Made by a program: the position numbers and the translations under genes
The notes under the pieces: model-generated
Told to the model about the DNA's origin: nothing
Seen by the model: the letters and a program-made list of their open reading frames with translations, nothing else
The model's database searches: none
Shown: one piece after another, positions 1 to 5,170 of the stretch
How positions within the stretch are numbered: position 1 is the stretch's first letter
Layout of the letters: every line of letters starts with the position of its first letter
NCBI GenBank assembly: GCA_028293365.1
Contig: JAQGOX010000266.1
Span: 1-5,615 of the forward strand
Length of the DNA: 5,615 nucleotides
Reading direction: 5' to 3'
DNA from: Verrucomicrobiales bacterium
GTDB taxonomy: Bacteria > Verrucomicrobiota > Verrucomicrobiia > Limisphaerales > SXQI01

Positions 1-2
1 TG

Positions 3-311
3 AACATTCTAAAACTGGCCCGTTTTCCCGGACTATTGCACACTCAATACGTATCTGAAAATGGCTGTTTAGACATACCGCCGAACGAGTCAAAAACGTT
101 CTGCGTGGCTGGTTGGACACAGAATCACATCGTTTTAAAGTTCATCGACCAGCCCGGAATTATTCAAAATATTGAGCCGCCGATGAATTTTGAGTTCACA
201 GTTGAATTGAGGGTTACCGGAGAAGCGGCCGTTCCGGACTCAATTCCACTCCTGTTCAAATGGGATAATCAAAACAGGATGCTTCCGGCTGAACGAGCCA
301 CTCAATCTTGA
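3..311 (+). CDS. Hypothetical protein fragment, open at the left edge
   Basis: A frame is open from the left edge of the window to a TGA at 309-311, about 102 codons. The only usual start inside is a TTG at 36 with no convincing ribosome binding site, so this is more likely the 3' end of a gene that begins outside the window. I do not recognise the protein. The readable part alternates polar and hydrophobic residues (for example FEFTVELRV and IPLLFKW), which suggests beta strands such as an Ig-like or other beta-sandwich fold. There is no membrane segment and no catalytic motif. The frame after the stop (+2 frame, 293-382) reads on for about 30 codons with similar composition, so a frameshifted remnant of a longer gene is possible. 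The region looks more AT-rich than the secretion genes. Confidence that it is a functional gene is low. Confidence 0.33.
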   Translation, partial: NILKLARFPGLLHTQYVSENGCLDIPPNESKTFCVAGWTQNHIVLKFIDQPGIIQNIEPPMNFEFTVELRVTGEAAVPDSIPLLFKWDNQNRMLPAERATQS

Positions 312-463
312 TCGGCCAGAATGGTATTACACAAGGCCGCAACTTCTCGGTCGATTATTCCGTAGATATTCTCAAAATGTGCTGAGCCGCAAATCCCTAC
401 TTTTGAATTGTTGTACACGGTGGCCAACATAGGGGTGAATCGGTAGGTGAACCGGAAACAGTA

Positions 464-682
464 ATGATTCAACTCAAACCGAATTCAATCGATGTTGCTA
501 TGTTTCTCGCAGGGACAAACGCAGTCCGGGTGACAAACAATCAACCAATCGGACCAATTCGAATTTTATTGAGAACCGAAAAGGAGGTGATTTTTACCCA
601 ACCGATTGAAAAGGGAAAAACGAACCAATTCCGAGCGCAAATGCTCAGCGCTGATTTGGTTCAAGCTATTGTCTTCCAATAA
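464..682 (+). CDS. Small hypothetical protein or gene remnant (72 aa)
   Basis: This is an ATG-to-TAA frame of 72 codons. The upstream AGGTGAA at 445-451 is a possible but poorly matched ribosome binding site, 12 nt before the ATG. The frame is also open upstream back to a TGA at 404-406. The product is unrecognised. It has a Pro- and Asn-containing N-terminal half and a Lys/Thr-rich centre (IEKGKTNQF), with no signal peptide, membrane helix or known motif. Its end converges on the end of the broken minus-strand regulator, with 30 nt between. It could be a small orphan gene, the C-terminal remnant of the gene at the left edge after frameshifts, or chance. I cannot decide between these from the sequence. 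Confidence 0.28.
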   Translation: MIQLKPNSIDVAMFLAGTNAVRVTNNQPIGPIRILLRTEKEVIFTQPIEKGKTNQFRAQMLSADLVQAIVFQ

Positions 683-712
683 ACATTTATCGAATGCCAA
701 GGCTGGTTTGGC

Positions 713-982
713 CTAAACGCCGTTCGACATAAAATGTATACGGCAAGTTTTCCAAACTTTCTCGGCCGGTAAGAGGGAGGAAACGTTTGCGCCCAATGAT
801 TCTGCCAGTAAAATCAATTCAAAATCAGCAGCGCATCGACTTCCGGATTCAATTTTTGCAATAACGTTTCGAGTAATGTCCCAACCTCGTCTTTGACTTA
901 TTGCCGCCAATTCCATTTGCGACAGGCCTTTTTCATGGCGAATCTTCTAAAGCTGGGCTCCAATCAAATTTCGGGGGTCTTT
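713..982 (-). pseudogene. Broken XRE-family helix-turn-helix regulator
   Basis: The minus-strand frame from 916 to the TAG at 715-713 (67 codons) carries the back half of a small Cro/C1-type DNA-binding domain: MELAAISQ, then RGWDITRNVIAKIE, then an acidic Asp-Phe-Glu-Leu and LLAESLGANVSSLLP. These match helices 2 to 5 of a family in which the G-W-D-I-(S/T)-R core and I-A-K-I-E are hallmarks. Upstream of the ATG the same frame continues with homologous residues: PRNLIGAQL, a TAG stop at 949-947, then KIRHEKGLSQ. That is the expected helix-1 leader, interrupted by one nonsense codon. A TAA at 985-983 lies just before it, with no ATG between, so the original start is also lost. A protein started at 916 would lack helix 1 and probably would not fold or bind DNA. 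Family membership is solid; pseudogene status is inferred from the in-frame stop. Confidence 0.72.
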
Positions 983-1204
983 TTATTTGGCCGCTTTCGG
1001 CACTTGACACTAGAGGGCATCAGGGCGTGAATGTGTGCCGTTCTTATTACTTGGTATCTTCATATATGGGGCCTGTTATCAATTCGCTTGCCAAACTTGA
1101 CCACCCAAGACAGATTTCCGCTTCGATGTTTTTTGTGATACATCGTAGCTCGGGTGTCGGTGAAGTTGCTCATTCGGATCAACTACGCAAAAGTCAATTT
1201 GATG
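983..1204. other. Intergenic stretch without a supported gene
   Basis: Between the broken regulator and the tRNA promoter region I see no frame that looks like a protein and no repeat. A perfect TTGACA lies at 1004-1009, but the hexamer 17 nt downstream (GTGAAT) is a poor -10, and no gene begins within 230 nt except the tRNA. The regulator's original promoter, reading leftward, should have been here. Confidence 0.4.
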
Positions 1205-1234
1205 TTGATCTGGTATCCGTAAAGCATTGATAGT
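1205..1234 (+). promoter_or_regulatory. Candidate sigma-70 promoter for the tRNA-Ala gene
   Basis: TTGATC at 1205-1210 matches four of six -35 consensus bases. GATAGT at 1229-1234 matches four of six -10 bases. The spacer is 18 nt. Transcription would start around 1241, a few bases before the mature tRNA 5' end at 1246, which fits a tRNA gene. The match is only moderate and other hexamer pairs could be drawn. Confidence 0.3.
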
Positions 1235-1245
1235 CAATTTTGTGT

Positions 1246-1321
1246 GGGGTCGTAGCTCAGTTGGTAGAGCGTCTCGTTCGCAATGAGAAGGTCGCAGGTT
1301 CGATTCCTGTCGGCTCCACCA
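1246..1321 (+). tRNA. tRNA-Ala, anticodon CGC
   Basis: The gene folds into a complete 76-nt cloverleaf with encoded CCA. The acceptor stem is GGGGTCG (1246-1252) with CGGCTCC (1311-1317), giving a G3:U70 wobble pair, the main identity element for alanyl-tRNA synthetase. The D stem is GCTC/GAGC around AGTTGGTA. The anticodon stem is TCTCG/TGAGA (1272-1276 and 1284-1288), and the loop TTCGCAA places CGC at 34-36 (1279-1281), reading the Ala codon GCG. The T stem GCAGG/CCTGT encloses TTCGATT. The discriminator A is at 1318 and CCA at 1319-1321. A run of five T follows at once (1322-1326). The gene stands alone, 180 nt before gspF. Isotype and boundaries are secure. Confidence 0.97.
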
Positions 1322-1354
1322 TTTTTCCAAATTAGCAGTCGCAGCAGGTGTAAC

Positions 1355-1372
1355 CCGGGTGACCCGGCTTTT
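1355..1372 (+). terminator. Weak candidate terminator after the tRNA
   Basis: CCGGG (1355-1359) pairs with CCCGG (1363-1367) across a 3-nt TGA loop, followed by C and four T (1369-1372). The all-GC 5-bp stem with a short T run resembles a small intrinsic terminator 33 nt past the tRNA 3' end. It would separate the tRNA transcript from the gsp operon. The stem is short and the T run poor, so the call is weak. Confidence 0.28.
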
Positions 1373-1501
1373 GTTGCTCTATTCACCGCCAGAGCAGCTC
1401 AAATTGTGGTGAATGCATTCAATGCGCGGTCGTCAGACTTACTTCTATTTGGGCTCCCATTTAATGACCGGCCTCGATAGGCTCTGATCGATCTAAACAT
1501 C

Positions 1502-2701
1502 GTGGCACAATTCAATTACATAGCTCTCGATCTGCGAGGGAAACAGATATCCGGATCTTTGGATGCGGAAACGGAGTCGATTGCGGTCCGATTATTGGAT
1601 GAAAAAGGTCTGTCCGCGCTTTCAGTTACGAGTCAGGGAGCGATTGAACAGCGGAAGAAACGAGGAAAGGTTCGGCGGCGGGATATTGGAGTCTTGTATG
1701 GGCAACTGGCTGACTTGCTTGGCTCAGGCGTGCCTCTATTGCGGGCATTCGATTCGCTAATCAAATCGCCTTCGAGCCTTGCGCAAAAAGAATTACTTCA
1801 GGAGATACGAGCGAGTATCGCGGAAGGGAAAACGCTTACGGATTCGCTTAAAATCTATCCCGAAACCTTTCCGGTTTTACATACAGCGATGATCCAGGCG
1901 GGTGAGCGTGCGGCGTTCCTGGAGGATGTGCTGCGAAGTTTGAGCGGGTTTTTGGAGCGTTTGGACGAACTGCAAAGCAAAGTCACCGGTGCGTTGATTT
2001 ACCCTGCTTTGCTTTCTTTGCTCGGGGGCTCGGTTATGATTGGCGCACTCGTTTTCTTTGTTCCGAAATTCGAACCATTGCTGGCGAGCACCAAAAAGCC
2101 ATTGCCCACCCAGATTCTTTTGGGCGCGAGCGTGGCGGTTCGGAGCTATTGGTATTTACTCATACTAGCGCTGGCGGCGATCGGAGGGTTTATCTGGTTG
2201 AACCTGAAAAGCGATGCGGCCAGACGACGGTTGGAGCGGTGGAGGTTGAAGATACCGGTGGTGGGAAGCGCACTCCGACTCGTAGCGATCACTCGTTTTT
2301 GTCGAATTCTCGGGACGATGCTGCTGAACGGGGTGCCTCTCCTTCAGGCCCTTAAGATCAGTAAGGATGCCACAGGTTCGAGGATCTTGAGTGAACGGAT
2401 CGCGGAAGCAACTGAAGCAGTTCGCGAAGGTAAACGTTTGTCAGAACCCCTTGGGATCGGAGGCTTTTTTCCGGAACAGGTTCTGGCCATGATCGCAGTG
2501 GCTGAGGAATCGAACAAGCTCGACAAGGTGCTGGTCCAGATCGCGGATACGGTTGAGCGGAGGACGAATCGGCAAGTGGATCAGGCCGTTCGGTTGATTG
2601 AACCGGTAATCCTGGTTTTGGTGGCGGTGGGAATTGGCTTTTTAGCTTTGGGGCTGCTTCTGCCAATTTTTACCATGGCAAGCGCACTTGGTTCGAAGTA
2701 A
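1502..2701 (+). CDS. gspF: Type II secretion inner-membrane platform protein GspF
   Basis: GspF is the polytopic inner-membrane core of the T2SS, which couples the cytoplasmic GspE ATPase to pseudopilus assembly. At 399 aa it has normal family length. The N-terminus (FNYIALDLRGKQISGSL) is the usual opening. Two T2SSF repeats follow, about residues 61-185 and 264-388, each with its G-V-P-L-L motif (76-80 and 277-281). Membrane helices are predicted near 165-188, 215-234 and 366-392. The GTG start at 1502 is the only credible one, because an in-frame TAG lies at 1478-1480; no clear Shine-Dalgarno site precedes it. The usual G-E-x-S-G-x-L signature after each repeat is altered: A-G-E-R-A-A-F-L at 133-140 and V-A-E-E-S-N-K-L at 333-340. 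PilC or another type IV pilus homologue is an alternative, but the following GHIJK genes favour GspF. The partner gspE is not directly upstream. Confidence 0.95.
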   Translation: MAQFNYIALDLRGKQISGSLDAETESIAVRLLDEKGLSALSVTSQGAIEQRKKRGKVRRRDIGVLYGQLADLLGSGVPLLRAFDSLIKSPSSLAQKELLQEIRASIAEGKTLTDSLKIYPETFPVLHTAMIQAGERAAFLEDVLRSLSGFLERLDELQSKVTGALIYPALLSLLGGSVMIGALVFFVPKFEPLLASTKKPLPTQILLGASVAVRSYWYLLILALAAIGGFIWLNLKSDAARRRLERWRLKIPVVGSALRLVAITRFCRILGTMLLNGVPLLQALKISKDATGSRILSERIAEATEAVREGKRLSEPLGIGGFFPEQVLAMIAVAEESNKLDKVLVQIADTVERRTNRQVDQAVRLIEPVILVLVAVGIGFLALGLLLPIFTMASALGSK

Positions 2702-2708
2702 TATAGTG

Positions 2709-2760
2709 GACGGTAGAGGTGAGCGGCACACTCGATTTATCGAATGTTTCACCTCCCGTC
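2709..2760 (+). promoter_or_regulatory. Long bulged stem-loop between gspF and gspG
   Basis: GACGG (2709-2713) and GAGGTGA (2716-2722) pair perfectly with TCACCTC (2749-2755) and CCGTC (2756-2760), making 12 base pairs with only a TA bulge. Inside, ACA/TGT (2728-2730 and 2745-2747) and TCGAT/ATCGA (2732-2736 and 2739-2743) extend the hairpin to a 2-nt tip. The structure ends 31 nt before the gspG start and no T run follows, so it is not a standard terminator. A likely role is mRNA stabilisation or processing that raises the major pseudopilin over GspF, or partial attenuation. The pairing is visible; the function is inferred. Confidence 0.5.
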
Positions 2761-2791
2761 TGCGTCATGAAGAGCACATAGTCAGATTATC

Positions 2792-3301
2792 ATGTTTACG
2801 AAAAAATTAATGGTCCAGCGACGTCGAAGCGCGTCGGGATTTACACTTATCGAAATCCTGCTGGTGATCGTGATCATCATGCTGCTTGCCGCAGCGTTGG
2901 TGGTGTTCGTGTTGCCGCAACAGAAAGGGGCGGAAAAGAATACAACTCGCTTGTTATTAAGCCAGGTTGCAACCGCGCTGGACACTTATCGCCTTAATAT
3001 GGGGCATTACCCGACCGAACAGGAAGGCGGGCTGGATGCTTTGGTCAAGAAACCGAACTTTGATAACGAAAAGATGGGTGAAAAATGGCAGGGGCCCTAT
3101 GTGAAACCGGGGACGAAACTTGATGATCCCTGGGGTTTCGCGATCAAATACGAGCTGGCCGAGAAAACGGGGGACGACGAAACCAAGGGCGCGCTTCCCT
3201 ACAAACTTTACTCCGTTGGTCCTGATGGCCAGCCAGATACCGATGACGACGTCAAACTCGCCACAGATACCGACAAAGATGGTTCTCTGAAAAAGGAATA
3301 G
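2792..3301 (+). CDS. gspG: Type II secretion major pseudopilin GspG
   Basis: This is the main subunit of the periplasmic pseudopilus. The prepilin leader (residues 1-16, with K4, K5 and an R10-R12 cluster) ends in Gly16, followed by F-T-L-I-E with Glu at +5 and a hydrophobic helix to about residue 41, which is a class III signal peptide. Family landmarks follow in order: L-D-T-Y-R-L-N-M-G-H-Y-P-T-E (63-76), L-D-A-L-V-K-K-P (81-88), W-Q-G-P-Y-V (99-104), D-P-W-G (112-115), and the calcium-site region Y-S-V-G-P-D-G with Asp149-153. The usual Trp after that region is replaced by an acidic tail ending D-T-D-K-D-G-S-L-K-K-E (159-169), which resembles an EF-hand loop. At 169 aa it is longer than most proteobacterial GspG (about 140). 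The ATG at 2792 has no clear Shine-Dalgarno site; a second ATG at codon 7 would leave a 10-residue leader and remains possible. Confidence 0.95.
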   Translation: MFTKKLMVQRRRSASGFTLIEILLVIVIIMLLAAALVVFVLPQQKGAEKNTTRLLLSQVATALDTYRLNMGHYPTEQEGGLDALVKKPNFDNEKMGEKWQGPYVKPGTKLDDPWGFAIKYELAEKTGDDETKGALPYKLYSVGPDGQPDTDDDVKLATDTDKDGSLKKE

Positions 3302-3309
3302 CCGAACTT

Positions 3310-3966
3310 ATGCAGACGCGCACTGGCACTGGCCGGGGTTCGGGTGCTGGTGGGGCGTTTACGCTGGTGGAGCTGCTGCTGAGTATCACGCTCCTGCTGC
3401 TTCTGATCAGCGCCCTCGTCTTTAATTTCGCCGGTATGCGGCGGGGGGCGGGGCTACAGGAGGGGGAGACTCAAGTGGAAGCCTTGCTCCGTTTTGCGCG
3501 CGGGTATGCCGCCACCTCGGGACGGCTGGTCCAGATTCGGCTTACAAATGAAGTCACGGAAGGAACCAACCTCGTGTTTTCAATGGTTTCAGAAATCGAT
3601 TCGATTCATAATCCCGGCTATTTCGAACCGGTTTTTGAAGCCGCACCCTACCTGGACCAAATTGCGTCCCTGATCAACGTGACCGGTTTTCGATTGGTAG
3701 ACGAGGCGCAGCCGGTTGTTGATCTCGCCGCGACAAATAATGTCGAGCAAGTTGTTTCTTCCCTCGAATTGAGTCCGCCCATTTGTTTTTACCCGGATGG
3801 TTCGAGCGATTCTGCGGAGATTCGGATTATGTCGAGGGACGAAGAGGATACCCGCCGAATTGCGATAACGATGCGAGGCGAAATTGGCGGGGTGACGTAT
3901 CGGTACGTTTCTGACGATCTCGAATCCGATGTATTAACGGATGCGCTTCCGGAGGGCCTGCCGTGA
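3310..3966 (+). CDS. gspH: Type II secretion minor pseudopilin GspH
   Basis: This minor pseudopilin is expected near the tip of the pseudopilus. The Gly/Thr-rich 16-residue leader ends in Ala rather than Gly (G-G-A, then F17-T-L-V-E21), with Glu at +5 and a membrane helix at about 17-40. GspH hallmarks follow: L-L-R-F-A-R-G-Y-A-A-T-S-G-R (59-72) with V-Q-I-R-L, and the C-terminal F-Y-P-D-G-S-S (160-166) with I-R-I-M and a final Gly-rich strand (G190 to Y199). The length of 218 aa exceeds typical proteobacterial GspH (about 170-190); a Val/Asn/Glu-rich middle accounts for the excess. AGGA at 3294-3297, inside the gspG end, lies 12 nt before the ATG. Its stop overlaps the gspI start by 4 nt, so expression of the two is coupled. 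Confidence 0.9.
   Translation: MQTRTGTGRGSGAGGAFTLVELLLSITLLLLLISALVFNFAGMRRGAGLQEGETQVEALLRFARGYAATSGRLVQIRLTNEVTEGTNLVFSMVSEIDSIHNPGYFEPVFEAAPYLDQIASLINVTGFRLVDEAQPVVDLAATNNVEQVVSSLELSPPICFYPDGSSDSAEIRIMSRDEEDTRRIAITMRGEIGGVTYRYVSDDLESDVLTDALPEGLP
3951..3955 (+). promoter_or_regulatory. Strong ribosome binding site for gspI
   Basis: GGAGG lies 7 nt before the GTG at 3963, inside the last codons of gspH. It is the best Shine-Dalgarno match in the operon. It supports GTG as the gspI start, giving the 4-nt GTGA overlap with the gspH stop. Confidence 0.6.
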
Positions 3967-4409
3967 GACTATTCGGCGCATCAATTGCTCGAAGTCAAAG
4001 GCATCTGGTTTCAGGTGTGGTTTTGCTTGAGGTGATTTTGGCATTGGTTCTTTTCGTTGCCGCCGCGGCCATTCTGACTGCGACGATGAATACGTCGATG
4101 GCATCGGTCGAACGGCAAAAACTTTCCCTGCGAGCGGAGAATCTGGCTTCTTCTGTGCTGGCCGAAATGCAGCTTGGAGCAAGACCGGTTGAGTCCGCCA
4201 GCGCGATAGTTTTTGAACCGCCCTTCGACGATTGGAGCGGTGAAATAGCAGTTACGCCAACCGAGACCGAGGGTGGGTCGGCGAGCCAGCTAAGCCTGGT
4301 AGAGGTCGTGGTGCGACATAAAGGTACGCCAATGGTGCAACGTCAATCACAACTGCTCAACCTTTCAAGCGGCAAGTCGGAAGGTGCAAGTTCATCGGAC
4401 ATCGAATGA
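3963..4409 (+). CDS. gspI: Type II secretion minor pseudopilin GspI
   Basis: GspI initiates the pseudopilus tip with GspJ and GspK. The leader of 18 residues ends S-G, followed by V19-V-L-L-E23, so Gly at -1 and Glu at +5 are kept, but the usual +1 Phe is Val. The hydrophobic helix runs to about 41. The family motif after it is clear: R-A-E-N-L-A-S-S-V-L-A-E-M-Q-L-G (57-72), matching the conserved A-x-x-L-A-x-x-V-L-A-E segment of GspI. The C-terminal half has a W-S-G-E strand (91-94) and V-E-V-V-V-R (113-118), then a Ser-rich tail. The length of 148 aa is slightly above the usual 120-130. It starts with GTG, backed by a strong upstream GGAGG, and overlaps gspJ by ATGA. Identity rests on position and the LAE motif. 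Confidence 0.87.
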   Translation: MRLFGASIARSQRHLVSGVVLLEVILALVLFVAAAAILTATMNTSMASVERQKLSLRAENLASSVLAEMQLGARPVESASAIVFEPPFDDWSGEIAVTPTETEGGSASQLSLVEVVVRHKGTPMVQRQSQLLNLSSGKSEGASSSDIE

Positions 4410-5170
4410 ATCTAACGATCCGACAGCGCACGATCCTGGCTTTCACTCTGGTTGAAGTGGTGCTGGCCATTGGTATTTCGGTGGGTCTGATGTTTGTCGC
4501 ACTTTTTTTCTATAGCCAGTGCGCGAATCTGCGAACGCAATTGATCGACGAGTCCGAGAGAATCGGAACGCTGCGGCTTCTGCTGCAGAAGATGACAGCC
4601 GATCTTCGGTCTGCCCAGGCGCAAGACCAATTTGGTTTTACCGGTGCTTCGAATTCGATCGAGTTCGTGAAATCGGGAGTGCTCCCATTGAGCAGTTGGA
4701 ATGTCGGGTCGAACGCCCCCGTGCAGTTTCCGAGTGGCTTGTCACAGGTTAGCTACCAGTTAGTCAGCGGTGCGGATGGAACCAATCTGGTGAGTCTTGG
4801 AATTGCGCATCGGGAAACTCCGTTAAATGTATTGTTGAAAACGAGCCCGGCGGCGCAAACCGAAGCTGTTGCGAGTGCGACCAATTATATTACGAGCAGT
4901 GGAACGAACGGAGCAATGAGCACAAATGTTGCTGGCTTGCTGACCGATAAAATTCATACAATGCAATTTCGGTATTGGGACGGAGCGACCTGGACTAATA
5001 CCTGGGATGGAATGGTTCCTCCAGCCGGGGTGGAAATCATTTTGGCAACAGATGCGTTGGACCCGGCCGATACAAATGTCGAGATCTACCGCAGGGTGGT
5101 GGTAATTCCAGGCGGAGCGAAAACTAAAACACAAGCTGATGAAGAGAGCACGCTAACCGCGAAACTGTAA
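4406..5170 (+). CDS. gspJ: Type II secretion minor pseudopilin GspJ
   Basis: GspJ forms the ternary tip complex with GspI and GspK. A short 12-residue leader ends in Ala12, followed by F13-T-L-V-E17 (Ala at -1, Glu at +5) and a helix to about 36. GspJ landmarks are a long amphipathic helix ending L-Q-K-M-T-A-D-L-R-S-A (60-70), then M-Q-F-R-Y-W-D-G-A-T-W (186-196), W200, and the R-R-V-V-V-I-P strand (229-235). The length of 254 aa is above the family's usual 190-220. The excess is a Thr/Asn/Ser/Ala-rich stretch at about 145-178 with no motif, probably a surface loop. Only a weak GGA precedes the ATG, so translation probably depends on the 4-nt overlap with gspI. The stop shares one base with the gspK start. 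Confidence 0.9.
   Translation: MNLTIRQRTILAFTLVEVVLAIGISVGLMFVALFFYSQCANLRTQLIDESERIGTLRLLLQKMTADLRSAQAQDQFGFTGASNSIEFVKSGVLPLSSWNVGSNAPVQFPSGLSQVSYQLVSGADGTNLVSLGIAHRETPLNVLLKTSPAAQTEAVASATNYITSSGTNGAMSTNVAGLLTDKIHTMQFRYWDGATWTNTWDGMVPPAGVEIILATDALDPADTNVEIYRRVVVIPGGAKTKTQADEESTLTAKL

Noticed and set aside
1004..1009. Perfect TTGACA hexamer
   Set aside because: The matching -10 position is poor and no gene starts at a suitable distance; the tRNA is more than 200 nt away.
901..1230. Plus-strand 109-aa frame starting with TTG
   Set aside because: It runs antisense through the regulator homology and then into DNA with no protein-like pattern; no ribosome binding site or recognisable motif.
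1079..1330. Minus-strand 83-aa frame reading SRQESNLRPSHCERDALPTE
   Set aside because: It is the antisense translation of the tRNA-Ala gene, a familiar false protein in databases. The cloverleaf explains the sequence completely.
1410..1421. Perfect 12-bp palindrome TGAATGCATTCA, 80 nt before gspF
   Set aside because: About one such palindrome is expected by chance in a window of this size, and no second copy or adjacent promoter supports an operator.
2767..2781. Four-codon upstream reading frame (ATG to TAG) before gspG
   Set aside because: It has no ribosome binding site and such mini-frames are common by chance; I cannot support a leader-peptide role.
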